From: Paraburkholderia kirstenboschensis
Lineage (GTDB): Bacteria; Pseudomonadota; Gammaproteobacteria; Burkholderiales; Burkholderiaceae
Assembly (NCBI RefSeq): GCF_904848585.1
Contig: NZ_CAJHCR010000006.1
Coordinates: forward strand, 124,001 to 188,000
Direction of reading: 5' to 3'
DNA: 64,000 nt
Below are positions 24,777-33,023 of this stretch, piece by piece. Under the pieces are notes generated by a model. It did no database searches, was not told where the DNA came from, and saw only the letters and a program-made list of their open reading frames with translations. Numbering within the stretch: position 1 is the stretch's first letter; every line of letters begins with the position of its first letter. A program made the translations under genes and the position numbers.

Positions 24777-26423
24777 ATGGCGTTTTCATTCCTCACTTTT
24801 GCACAGCGGTTCGCGCGACGCAGCGTCAGCAGCGCCGCTTTTGCGTTGGTTACGTTGGGCGCGCTCGCGCCGCATGGCGCGTTCGCTCTGACTGCGGCCG
24901 ATGTCGCGCCGCTCGCCGCCGACGACTTCGACGCGAAGTCCGCCGCCATCGACAAACTCATCGCCAATCACGACAAGGAGTCGGTCGCGGTGCTGAAGGC
25001 GTTGTCCGAAGACGGCGTGCTCGCCACCGACTCAGGCGCCGTCCTGCTGCAGGACGGCGACGCGACGCGCGACGCCGTCACCGGCAAGACCGTCGCCGCA
25101 AGCGACGCCCAGCCCGTCACGTTGAATAATCTGCTGCGCTCGAAAGTGGCGGGCGCGCTCTCGGGCATACAACTTGACTCGCCGGATCAAGCGACGCGAC
25201 AGCAAGCCATCGACTCGCTGCTGAAAAACCCCGACCCGTCGATCAAACCGCTCGTCGATGCGGCCCGCGCGAAAGAAACCGACCCGGCGCTGAAGAAGCG
25301 CCTCGACACGCTGTGGGCGATGACCGCGCTGCATGACGCCGACGCGGCAAAACGTCTCGAAGCGGTGAAGCTCGTTGCCGAGCGACACGATCTAGATATG
25401 AACGAACTGCTGCGACCACTCGTGGCGAAGAAGCCCGACGGCACCTTCGCGGAAGCCGACGCTCGGGTGCGCGCCGCCGCACAAAGCGGCATCGACGAAC
25501 TCGACGCAATCCAGCGCCGCGGCGAAATCGCCGGCACGCTGTTCGCGGGTCTGTCGCTCGGCAGCGTGCTGCTGCTCGCGGCACTCGGCCTCGCAATCAC
25601 GTATGGCCTGATCGGCGTCATCAACATGGCGCACGGCGAATTTCTCATGATCGGCGCGTACGCCACGTATGTCGTGCAGAACCTCTTTCAGCGTTTCGCC
25701 CCCGGCGCGTTCGACTGGTATCCGCTCGTCGCGGTGCCCGCGTCGTTCGTGGCGGCGGCGCTCGTCGGCATCGTAATCGAGCGGCTCGTGCTCAAGCATC
25801 TGTATGGCCGTCCGCTCGAAACGCTGCTGACCACCTTCGGCATCAGCCTGATCCTGATTCAGGCAACGCGCATGCTGTTCGGCGCGCAGAACGTGCAGGT
25901 GGTCAATCCTTCGTGGATGAGCGGCGGCGTGACCGTGCTGGCGAACCTGATCCTGCCGTACAACCGCCTCGCGATTCTCGCGTTTTCGCTGATCGTCGTC
26001 GGCATTGCATGGGCCGTGTTGACGAAGACGCGCCTCGGACTCTTCGTGCGCGCCGTCACTCAAAACCGCCGCATGGCTGCATGCGTCGGCGTGAAGACCG
26101 CGCGGGTCGACTCGTATGCGTTCGCGTTCGGCGCGGGCATCGCTGGACTCGGCGGCTGCGCGCTGTCGCAGATCGGCAATGTCGGGCCGGACCTCGGGCA
26201 AAGCTACATCATCGATTCGTTCATGGCGGTCGTGCTCGGTGGCGTGGGTCAACTGGCGGGCACCGTGATCGGCGGCTTCGGACTCGGACTCGTAAGCAAG
26301 GCGATTGAGCCGTTCTGGGGCGCCGTGCTCGCGAAGATCGCGGTGCTCGTGCTGATCGTGCTGTTCATCCAGAAGCGTCCGCAGGGCATGTTTGCCCTCA
26401 AGGGCCGCAGCGCGGAGGCATGA
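24777..26423 (+). CDS. urtB: Urea ABC transporter permease UrtB
   Basis: The ATG at 24777 gives 548 residues. The first 40 contain a signal-anchor (FALVTLGALAPHGAFA). Residues about 45-270 form an alpha-helical non-membrane domain (for example LDTLWAMTALHDADAAKRLE), the extension known in long UrtB proteins. The rest is a LivH-type permease: GLAITYGLIGVINMAHGEFL and FGAGIAGLGGCALSQIGNVG. It pairs with UrtC to form the channel. The upstream in-frame start at 24687 lacks a sensible leader. The stop overlaps into the urtC start region by one base of spacing. Confidence 0.93.
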   Translation: MAFSFLTFAQRFARRSVSSAAFALVTLGALAPHGAFALTAADVAPLAADDFDAKSAAIDKLIANHDKESVAVLKALSEDGVLATDSGAVLLQDGDATRDAVTGKTVAASDAQPVTLNNLLRSKVAGALSGIQLDSPDQATRQQAIDSLLKNPDPSIKPLVDAARAKETDPALKKRLDTLWAMTALHDADAAKRLEAVKLVAERHDLDMNELLRPLVAKKPDGTFAEADARVRAAAQSGIDELDAIQRRGEIAGTLFAGLSLGSVLLLAALGLAITYGLIGVINMAHGEFLMIGAYATYVVQNLFQRFAPGAFDWYPLVAVPASFVAAALVGIVIERLVLKHLYGRPLETLLTTFGISLILIQATRMLFGAQNVQVVNPSWMSGGVTVLANLILPYNRLAILAFSLIVVGIAWAVLTKTRLGLFVRAVTQNRRMAACVGVKTARVDSYAFAFGAGIAGLGGCALSQIGNVGPDLGQSYIIDSFMAVVLGGVGQLAGTVIGGFGLGLVSKAIEPFWGAVLAKIAVLVLIVLFIQKRPQGMFALKGRSAEA

Positions 26424-26424
26424 G

Positions 26425-27630
26425 ATGACATCTGCAACTTCCTCTTCGAGCGCGTCGGGTCATGTCGCTGCAACGGGCGGCAACTCGGCCGGCAGCTCAA
26501 CCGACCGCGTCGCGCAGTCGGGCTTCGCCCTCGGCTTGCCGCCGCGTCCCGCACTGCTGTCGCGCCGCGCATGGCTTGCGCTAATCGCGCTGATCGTCGT
26601 GTTCGGCCTCGGCGTGCCGTTCGCTACGCTGGTGGTGCCGGAAGCGAGTCCGCTGCATCTGTCCGCTTACGCGACGACGATCACCGGCAAGTTCATGTGC
26701 TACGCGATCGCGGCGCTCGCGCTCGATCTGGTGTGGGGTTACTGCGGCATTCTGAGTCTCGGACATGCGCTCTTCTTCGCACTCGGCGGCTACGCGATCG
26801 GCATGTACCTGATGCGCGCAATTGGCCACGACGGCAAGTACGGCAGCGATCTGCCCGACTTCATGGTGTTCCTCGACTGGCATCAACTGCCGTGGTACTG
26901 GCAAGGCACGCAGCATCTGGGCTATGCGCTGCTGCTCGTCGTGCTGGTGCCCGCAGTGGTGGCCTGGGTGTTCGGCTTCTTCACGTTCCGCTCGCGCGTG
27001 AAGGGCGTGTATCTGTCGATCATCACGCAGGCGATGACGTTCGCTGCAATGCTGCTCTTCTATCGCAACGAGACGGGCTTCGGCGGCAATAACGGCTTCA
27101 CCGATTTCAAGCGCATCGGCGGCTTTCCGATCACGCATCCCGGCACGCGCACTGCCCTGCTGCTCATCACGTTTGCCGTACTGATCGTCGCGTTCCTCGG
27201 CGCGCGTGCGATCGTCACCTCGAAGCTCGGCCGCGTCGTCACCGCCGTGCGCGACGGCGAGACGCGCCTGATGTTCCTCGGCTACAGTCCACTCGCGTAC
27301 AAACTCTTCGTGTGGACCGTGTCCGCCGTCTTGTGCGGCATTGCGGGCGCGTTGTACGTGCCACAAGTCGGCATTATCAATCCGGGTGAGATGTCGCCTG
27401 GCAATTCGATCGAAATGGCCATCTGGGTGGCCGTGGGCGGACGCGGCACGTTGATTGGGCCGATTGTCGGCGCGTTCGCGGTGAACGGCGCGAAGAGCTT
27501 CTTCACGGCAAACTTCCCTGAATACTGGCTGTTCTTTCTCGGTCTGATTTTCGTGCTGGTCCCGCTGTTTCTGCCGAACGGCATCATGGGATTGGTCGAA
27601 CTCGTGACGCGCAAGAGGAACCGCTCATGA
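26425..27630 (+). CDS. urtC: Urea ABC transporter permease UrtC
   Basis: The ATG at 26425 follows the urtB stop by one base, and a GGAG lies within the end of urtB. The 401-residue protein begins with a Ser/Gly-rich cytoplasmic leader of about 45 residues. About ten membrane segments follow, with LivM-type landmarks: LALDLVWGYCGILSLGHALF, FTFRSRVKGVYLSIITQAMT and AIWVAVGGRGTLIGPIVGAF. It is the second permease of the urea importer. Confidence 0.93.
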   Translation: MTSATSSSSASGHVAATGGNSAGSSTDRVAQSGFALGLPPRPALLSRRAWLALIALIVVFGLGVPFATLVVPEASPLHLSAYATTITGKFMCYAIAALALDLVWGYCGILSLGHALFFALGGYAIGMYLMRAIGHDGKYGSDLPDFMVFLDWHQLPWYWQGTQHLGYALLLVVLVPAVVAWVFGFFTFRSRVKGVYLSIITQAMTFAAMLLFYRNETGFGGNNGFTDFKRIGGFPITHPGTRTALLLITFAVLIVAFLGARAIVTSKLGRVVTAVRDGETRLMFLGYSPLAYKLFVWTVSAVLCGIAGALYVPQVGIINPGEMSPGNSIEMAIWVAVGGRGTLIGPIVGAFAVNGAKSFFTANFPEYWLFFLGLIFVLVPLFLPNGIMGLVELVTRKRNRS

Positions 27631-28490
27631 ACGAAAACCCGATGGTTCCCGATCTGGCTTTGCCCGAACACCCTTCTGAACACGCGTTGAGCGGCGTCGC
27701 GAGCATGGGGCACGTCGTTGTGCCCGGCGAGATCGACATTTCCCACGGCACGATCCTGTATCTCGAAGATGTGACCGTGAGCTTCGACGGCTTCCGCGCG
27801 TTGAATGCGCTGACGCTTTCTATCGACGCCGGCGAATTGCGTTGCATCATCGGACCGAACGGCGCGGGCAAGACGACGATGATGGACGTGATCACCGGCA
27901 AGACCGGGCCTGATTCGGGCAAGGTGTTTCTCGGCCAGTCGATCGACCTCACGCGAATGAACGAGCCGTCCATTGCGCGTGCCGGCATTGGACGCAAGTT
28001 CCAGAAGCCGACCGTTTTCGAGCAGCATCCCGTGTGGGAAAACCTCGAGCTCGCCATGAAGACCGACAAGGGATGGCTTGCGTCGTTGCGCGCGCGGCTC
28101 GATCGCGAAGCGCAAGCACGCATCGAAGAAACGCTCGTCCTCATCGGTCTGGAAACCGAGGCGCGGCGCCTTGCCGGCGAACTCTCGCATGGACAGAAGC
28201 AGCGGCTGGAAATCGGTATGTTGCTGATGCAGCAACCTGCGCTGCTGCTACTCGACGAACCCGCCGCCGGCATGACCGACGACGAGACGATGCAGTTGGC
28301 CGACCTCCTCAATCACCTGCGCGGCACGTGCTCGATGATGGTCGTCGAACACGACATGGAGTTCGTGAAGGCTCTGTCGGGCGATACCGGCAAGGTCACG
28401 GTGATGGCCGAAGGGCGCGTGCTCGCGCACGGCACGCTCGACGAAGTGAAACGCGACGAGACGGTGATCGAATCATATCTCGGTCGATGA
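27627..28490 (+). CDS. urtD: Urea ABC transporter ATP-binding protein UrtD
   Basis: The 287-residue LivG-type ATPase overlaps urtC by four bases (ATGA), which indicates translational coupling. An N-terminal extension of about 35 residues precedes the ABC domain: Walker A IIGPNGAGKTTMMDVITGK, signature LSHGQKQRLEIGMLLMQQPA and Walker B LLLLDEPAAGMTDDE, then the switch His in MMVVEHDMEFV. It supplies one nucleotide-binding subunit of the urea importer. Confidence 0.94.
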   Translation: MNENPMVPDLALPEHPSEHALSGVASMGHVVVPGEIDISHGTILYLEDVTVSFDGFRALNALTLSIDAGELRCIIGPNGAGKTTMMDVITGKTGPDSGKVFLGQSIDLTRMNEPSIARAGIGRKFQKPTVFEQHPVWENLELAMKTDKGWLASLRARLDREAQARIEETLVLIGLETEARRLAGELSHGQKQRLEIGMLLMQQPALLLLDEPAAGMTDDETMQLADLLNHLRGTCSMMVVEHDMEFVKALSGDTGKVTVMAEGRVLAHGTLDEVKRDETVIESYLGR

Positions 28491-28519
28491 GTGGGCCGTG
28501 AATCAAAGGGTCGAACGAC

Positions 28520-29212
28520 ATGCTTGAAGTAGAAAACCTGAACCAGTACTACGGCGGCAGCCACATTCTTCGCGACGTGAAGCTGACCGTGCCTGACGGC
28601 AAGCTCACCGTGCTGCTCGGCCGCAACGGCGTGGGAAAGACAACGCTGCTGCGCTGCCTGATGGGCGTCGTGCAGACGAAGAGCGGTTCCATCGCCTGGC
28701 GCGGCGCGCCGATCACGAAGCTGCCGACTTATTCGCGCGTCGAGAAAGGGCTCGCGTATGTGCCGCAGGGACGCGATATCTTTCCGCGGCTGACCGTCGA
28801 AGAAAATCTGCTGGTGGGCGCGGCTAGCAAGAAAGCGCCGAAGAAAATCCCCGATCGTATCTACGAGTTGTTTCCGGTACTGAAGGACATGCGCAGCCGG
28901 CGCGGCGGCGATCTGTCGGGCGGTCAGCAACAGCAACTCGCGATTGGCCGCGCGCTGATGAGCGATCCGCAACTTCTGATTCTCGATGAACCCACCGAAG
29001 GCATTCAGCCGTCGATCATTCAGGACATTGGGCGCACGCTGCGTCAACTGGTCGAAGAGATGGGCATGACCGTGTTGCTCGTCGAGCAGTACTACGACTT
29101 CGCAAAGGACATTGCCGATCGCTATTGGGTGATGAGCCGCGGCGAGATCGTCGCGGGCGGCGAAGGCGCCAATATGGACGCCGACGGCGTGCGTGCGCTG
29201 ATCGCCGTGTGA
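28520..29212 (+). CDS. urtE: Urea ABC transporter ATP-binding protein UrtE
   Basis: The 230-residue LivF-type ATPase has Walker A LLGRNGVGKTTLLRCLMG, the UrtE/LivF segment GLAYVPQGRDIFPRLTVEEN, signature LSGGQQQQLAIGRALMSDPQ and Walker B LLILDEPTEGIQPS. It is the fifth gene of the urt operon, 29 bases after urtD, and pairs with UrtD as the second nucleotide-binding subunit. The ureD gene starts 116 bases later, so urea import and hydrolysis genes may share a transcript. Confidence 0.94.
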   Translation: MLEVENLNQYYGGSHILRDVKLTVPDGKLTVLLGRNGVGKTTLLRCLMGVVQTKSGSIAWRGAPITKLPTYSRVEKGLAYVPQGRDIFPRLTVEENLLVGAASKKAPKKIPDRIYELFPVLKDMRSRRGGDLSGGQQQQLAIGRALMSDPQLLILDEPTEGIQPSIIQDIGRTLRQLVEEMGMTVLLVEQYYDFAKDIADRYWVMSRGEIVAGGEGANMDADGVRALIAV

Positions 29213-29328
29213 GTCTTGAGCGCTGGTAGGCGTGCTATGCTCGGCGCGTCTTGTGGCGCATGTTCTGTGACGCAAGTCCTGTCTTGCTGCACGCTCTGTC
29301 CTGACAACTCGATCGCACGTTTATTCGC

Positions 29329-30222
29329 ATGTCGCTTCACGAAAATCACGTCACGCTCGCTACTGTGCAACCCCAGGCGCAGAGCGGTGCGCATGCGCAA
29401 TGGCGAGCGCGTCTCGAACTTGGGTTCGTCAGGCATGGCGAGCGCACTGCCCTGCAGCATCGGCTGCACGATGGGCCGCTGCGTGTGCAACGGCCGTTAT
29501 ATCCGGAAGGTCAGAGCGTTTGTCATGCAGTGATCGTGCATCCGCCCGGCGGCGTCGCGGGCGGCGATCAACTCGATATCAACGTGAATGTCGGTGCTCA
29601 TGCGCATGCGGTGATCACGACGCCTGGCGCGACCAAGTGGTACAAATCGAATGGACGCGCCGCGCGGCAGACTATCGCCGTGCACGTTGCCGGGAATGCG
29701 AAGCTCGACTGGCTGCCGCAAAACAATATCGTGTTCGACCATGCGAATGCGATGCTCGATTTTTCCCTGACGCTCGACGAAGGCGCTACCGCGATTGGCT
29801 GGGATGCGACGCAGCTTGGGCGGCAGGCGGCGGGCGAGCGGTGGTCGGCGGGGAGCTTGCGGGCCGTGTCGCGGATCGTGCGCGCTAACGGCGAGTTGTT
29901 ATGGCTCGAACGTGCGGCTCTTCGCGCCGAGGATCCGCTGCGCGATGCGGCGCAAGGGCTCGGTGGATTTCCTGCTTATGGGACGCTTTGGGCGGTTGGC
30001 GCGGCTTGCGACGACGCGCTCGCGGAAGCGCTGACCGCACAGCTTCCATTCGATGATTCGCTGCGCGCGGCCGCTTCTTGCGTGACTGGCGGCGTATTGC
30101 TTGTACGGGCTGTTTCGCGATCAATGGAGACGTTGCAGCGCGCTTTGACGCAATGCTGGTTGCAGTTGCGGCCTGTCGTGCATGGGGTTGAGGCGGTGCC
30201 TTTGAGGATTTGGGCGACGTAG
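29329..30222 (+). CDS. ureD: Urease accessory protein UreD (UreH)
   Basis: The 297-residue protein has the UreD signature regions: HPPGGVAGGDQLDINVNVGA, HAVITTPGATKWYKS, LDWLPQNNIVFDHANA and GWDATQLGRQAAGERWSAG. UreD forms the platform with UreF and UreG that delivers nickel into the urease apoenzyme. Here it is separated from ureA by about 2.1 kb of unrelated genes, whereas in most urease operons the two are adjacent. Its C-terminus (VEAVPLRIWAT) is complete. Confidence 0.92.
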   Translation: MSLHENHVTLATVQPQAQSGAHAQWRARLELGFVRHGERTALQHRLHDGPLRVQRPLYPEGQSVCHAVIVHPPGGVAGGDQLDINVNVGAHAHAVITTPGATKWYKSNGRAARQTIAVHVAGNAKLDWLPQNNIVFDHANAMLDFSLTLDEGATAIGWDATQLGRQAAGERWSAGSLRAVSRIVRANGELLWLERAALRAEDPLRDAAQGLGGFPAYGTLWAVGAACDDALAEALTAQLPFDDSLRAAASCVTGGVLLVRAVSRSMETLQRALTQCWLQLRPVVHGVEAVPLRIWAT

Positions 30223-30660
30223 GTTTCCGCTCTGTGCTTTTTCACCGACCTTCCATGCAATAGCGTGGCATGCCAGACGTGCCCCTCTGCCCGGCGCCAT
30301 TACAGTGTTGCTCCTGCGCCCAGCCTTAGAGGCACAGACCTCCTTGATCTTTCGTCGCAGTCTCAGCAACGCACACGGCCGATCCGTCGATTGGCGCGGC
30401 GCAGGACGATCAATACTGAGACGACCGGCGACCGACTGTTTTCCATCTTCCCCCGCTGACATTGACGCCCGCCGTGGGCGTTTTTTTACGCCCGCTATCA
30501 GACAAATCTTGACGAATTATCACAAGGCGGGCGTCTTTTTCGGATTGTCCTGATACCCAGATCGTCTGGGATTCTTCGGAATGGATTGCGGATGTGTGCA
30601 CCGTTTGAGCATAAGCCTCTGACACCGCACGTCCCATTCCCATCACTTTGGAGTCCCCCT
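30223..30660. other. Intergenic region after ureD, leading into the hcp stub
   Basis: No gene is supported. It holds a terminator at 30465-30487, then ACGCCCGC (30488-30495) that can pair with GCGGGCGT (30526-30533), and a short CCCAGA/TCTGGG hairpin near 30556-30570. GGAGTCCCCCT just before 30661 is a good ribosome site for the hcp remnant. Confidence 0.5.
30465..30487 (+). terminator. Rho-independent terminator after ureD
   Basis: ACGCCC and GGGCGT form a six-base stem around GCCGT and are followed directly by a run of seven or more T. It would end the urt-ureD transcript. The ureA-G genes would then need their own promoter or read-through from the genes between. Confidence 0.75.
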
Positions 30661-30726
30661 ATGGCACAGGACATTTTCATCAAGATCAACGGCATTGACG
30701 GCGAATCGCAGGATGCGGTGAAATGA
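30661..30726 (+). pseudogene. hcp: Truncated type VI secretion tube protein Hcp (21 codons)
   Basis: A well-placed ribosome site and ATG start the peptide MAQDIFIKINGIDGESQDAV followed by Lys and TGA. This is the conserved N-terminus of Hcp, normally about 160 residues or longer in effector fusions. The remainder of Hcp is gone. The stop overlaps the next start (ATGA), as if a deletion joined the first codons of hcp to the end of the original gene. It cannot form a tube. Confidence 0.75.
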
Positions 30727-31025
30727 GAAAAAGCCTCGTGGCCAAGCTATTACGATACGTCGTCTGGATGGCAATATCCCTCACCGGCGGATGGCGGCTG
30801 ACGTACCACATCGATGACATGTTTCCGGGCAACATGCCCGATTCCGTCGATATGTTCATCCGCTTCTGTCTGGAGGTCGTAGGGCGCAGTGATCTGGCGA
30901 ACCCGGACGATATGGAAGTGCTCGCCTTGCTTCTCTACTGGGCAGTAGCTGCCCTACTCGTCGGCGCGCTTCTCTTTCTTTGCTACATCGGAGCACGCGC
31001 GTTATTGCTTAAAAGAAGGCCGTAG
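30723..31025 (+). CDS. Small two-helix membrane protein, possible orphan type VI immunity protein
   Basis: The 100-residue protein has two predicted membrane segments (about residues 9-24, VVWMAISLTGGW, and 68-95, LLYWAVAALLVGALLFLCYI) flanking an acidic loop rich in Asp and Pro. It overlaps the hcp stub by four bases. Genes placed this way behind an hcp-effector fusion often encode the cognate immunity protein. That role is inferred from position alone; I do not recognise the family. Confidence 0.6.
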   Translation: MRKSLVAKLLRYVVWMAISLTGGWRLTYHIDDMFPGNMPDSVDMFIRFCLEVVGRSDLANPDDMEVLALLLYWAVAALLVGALLFLCYIGARALLLKRRP

Positions 31026-31302
31026 TTATTGCCAGGCGAAGAGCGCACGCGTCGGAACAGACTCGACCAGAGGAGCACCCACCTGACCGGGTGCTCTATC
31101 AGTCAACCGGAACGCCCTCGTCGTTCAACGACTCGTTGCTCGTTCAACGTTCACCCGAATCCGCGCGGCAATGCGATGCAACGGAAACTGGTCATCATAC
31201 TTTCACCGCGTAAGACACGCCCGCACCAACTCGGCGCTTACGCGAGCCCTCGCATGGTGCACTGGCCCGCAAACCTCCCCACCAGCCCCCGCCGCACCAC
31301 GA
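31026..31302. other. Upstream region of the amino-acid binding-protein gene, with a hairpin and NtrC-like half-sites
   Basis: GAGCACCC (31073-31080) and GGGTGCTC (31089-31096) form a perfect 8-bp hairpin that could end the preceding transcript. GCACCA at 31223-31228 and TGGTGC at 31255-31260 are inverted half-sites of the NtrC type, about 50-80 bases upstream of a sigma-54 promoter. Spacing between them is unusually long, so the NtrC reading is tentative. No gene is supported. Confidence 0.45.
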
Positions 31303-31317
31303 TGGCACACACCTTGC
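31303..31317 (+). promoter_or_regulatory. Sigma-54 (RpoN) -24/-12 promoter before the amino-acid binding-protein gene
   Basis: TGGCACACACCTTGC fits TGGCAC-N5-TTGC exactly, with GG at 31304-31305 and GC at 31316-31317 ten bases apart. Transcription would begin near 31329, about 60 bases before the ATG at 31388. It would place the binding protein, and possibly ureA onwards, under nitrogen-limitation control. Confidence 0.85.
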
Positions 31318-31387
31318 GTTGCTAGCGGCCGATGCTGCCGCTTCCTCGACGCCAGCCGCCTGCCCGCCACCACCACAGCTACTACAA

Positions 31388-32191
31388 ATGAACCGACCAA
31401 CGCTCCGTTCCGCGCGCCGTACCGTCCTCGCCGCACTGCTCGTCTCGCCCCTGCTCGCGATCACCGCACCCGCGGCTCACGCGGACACACTCGATAACAT
31501 CGCGAAGGCAGGCGTGCTCAAGGTCGCCGTGCCGGAAGACTATCCGCCGTTCGGTTCCGTCGGCCCCGACATGAAGCCGCAGGGCTATGACATCGACACC
31601 GCCGCGCTGCTCGCGAAGTCGATGAACGTGAAGCTCGAACTGGTGCCCGTCAACAGCGCGAACCGCATTCCCTATCTGCAAACGAACAAGGTCGATCTGG
31701 TGATTTCGTCGCTCGGCAAGACGCCCGACCGCGAAAAAGTGATCGACTTCTCCAACGCCTACGCGCCGTACTATCAGGGCGTGTTCGGTCCCGCCGACAT
31801 CAAGGTCAGCGGCCCCGCCGATCTGACCGGCAAAACGGTCGGCGCGACGCGCGGCGCGCTCGAGGAACTCGGTCTCACACAAATGGCGCCCAACGCCACG
31901 ATCAAACGCTTCGAGGACAACAACGCGACCATCGCCGCGTTCCTGTCTGGTCAGGTTCAGTTGATCGCCGCGGGCAACATCGTCGCGGCCGCGATCCTCG
32001 CGAAGAATCCGCCGCGCCGTCCGGAGCCGAAGTTCGTCATCAAGAACTCGCCGTGTTTCGTCGGCATGAACAGGAACGAACCGCGCCTGCAGCAGAAGGT
32101 GAACGCCGCCATCGCGCAAGCAAAGCAGGACGGCACGCTCAACACGATGTCGAAGAAGTGGTTCGGCGCAGCGTTGCCTGCGGATCTGTAA
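31388..32191 (+). CDS. Polar amino-acid ABC transporter substrate-binding protein (family 3)
   Basis: The 267-residue protein has a signal peptide (VLAALLVSPLLAITAPAAHA, then DTLDN). The type II binding fold reads GVLKVAVPEDYPPFGSVGPD, QGYDIDTAALLAKSMNVKLE, VDLVISSLGKTPDREKVIDF and LTGKTVGATRGALEELGL, as in glutamine/glutamate/cyclohexadienyl-type family 3 proteins. No permease or ATPase gene is near. It sits between ureD and ureA behind its own sigma-54 promoter, so it likely scavenges an amino acid or related nitrogen source. An upstream in-frame start at 31319 lacks a ribosome site. Confidence 0.85.
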   Translation: MNRPTLRSARRTVLAALLVSPLLAITAPAAHADTLDNIAKAGVLKVAVPEDYPPFGSVGPDMKPQGYDIDTAALLAKSMNVKLELVPVNSANRIPYLQTNKVDLVISSLGKTPDREKVIDFSNAYAPYYQGVFGPADIKVSGPADLTGKTVGATRGALEELGLTQMAPNATIKRFEDNNATIAAFLSGQVQLIAAGNIVAAAILAKNPPRRPEPKFVIKNSPCFVGMNRNEPRLQQKVNAAIAQAKQDGTLNTMSKKWFGAALPADL

Positions 32192-32282
32192 GCGCGTCGT
32201 TAGCCGGGCTTGATAGCGTCGCTGTTCTGTCCGGCATTGCATGGGTCGCATCCGCGGCCCGCAACGCATATCATTGTCGCAG

Positions 32283-32302
32283 CCTGATCCTTTCGGATCG
32301 GG
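32283..32302. terminator. Short hairpin just upstream of ureA
   Basis: CCTGATCC and GGATCGGG form an 8-bp stem (one T-G pair) with loop TTTC, ending 21 bases before the ureA start. There is no T run, so it may act on translation or message stability instead of ending transcription. Confidence 0.45.
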
Positions 32303-32323
32303 CGCAACCACCGCACTCATTCG

Positions 32324-32626
32324 ATGAAGCTGACACCTCGCGAGAAGGACAAGCTGCTGATCTTCACCGCCGCGCTGCTTGCCGAACGGCGCCGCGCACG
32401 CGGCCTCAAACTGAATTATCCGGAAGCGGTCGCCTTCATCACCGCCGCGCTGATGGAAGCGGCGCGCGACGGCAAGACCGTCGCCGAGGTCATGCACTAC
32501 GGCACGACGCTGCTCACTCGCGACGACGTCATGGAAGGCGTGCCCGAGATGATCCCCGACATCCAGGTCGAAGCCACCTTCCCCGACGGCACGAAGCTCG
32601 TCACCGTTCATCATCCGATTCCCTGA
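32324..32626 (+). CDS. ureA: Urease gamma subunit
   Basis: The 100-residue protein is the full-length gamma subunit: MKLTPREKDKLLIFTAALLA, KLNYPEAVAFITAALMEAAR, and VPEMIPDIQVEATFPDGTKL near the end. It forms the (UreABC)3 holoenzyme with UreB and UreC in the cytoplasm. It starts 132 bases after the inserted binding-protein gene and 36 bases before ureB. Confidence 0.96.
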   Translation: MKLTPREKDKLLIFTAALLAERRRARGLKLNYPEAVAFITAALMEAARDGKTVAEVMHYGTTLLTRDDVMEGVPEMIPDIQVEATFPDGTKLVTVHHPIP

Positions 32627-32662
32627 TCCGCTGAATCCCGCTAAACCTATCAAGGCACGCCC

Positions 32663-32968
32663 ATGATTCCCGGCGAACTCATCACCGACGACGGCGAACA
32701 CGAACTCAACGCGGGCCGCGCCACCGTCACGGTGCTCGTGTCGAATACCGGCGACCGGCCGGTGCAGATCGGCTCGCATTACCACTTCTACGAAGTGAAC
32801 GACGCACTCGCCTTCGACCGCGAAGCCGCACGCGGCTTCAGGCTGAACATCGCTGCGGGCACCGCCGTGCGTTTCGAGCCCGGCCAGGAGCGCACCGTCG
32901 AACTCGTCGAACTGGCGGGCGAACGCATTGTGTACGGCTTCAACGGCAAGGTGATGGGCAAGCTGTGA
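32663..32968 (+). CDS. ureB: Urease beta subunit
   Basis: The 101-residue protein begins MIPGELITDDGEHELNAGRA and contains VSNTGDRPVQIGSHYHFYEV and FDREAARGFRLNIAAGTAVR, all diagnostic of UreB. It stabilises the enzyme trimer and contributes to the flap region over the active site. AAGG lies upstream of the ATG, and ureC follows 55 bases later. Confidence 0.96.
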   Translation: MIPGELITDDGEHELNAGRATVTVLVSNTGDRPVQIGSHYHFYEVNDALAFDREAARGFRLNIAAGTAVRFEPGQERTVELVELAGERIVYGFNGKVMGKL

Positions 32969-33023
32969 CGTGCCGCGTGCGCTCATCGGCTTGAACCGCC
33001 CTGCTCATTTCCGGACTGACATC

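Noticed and set aside
29213..29328. Sigma-54 promoter upstream of ureD
   Set aside because: A TGGCGC motif is present, but no TTGC follows at the required spacing.
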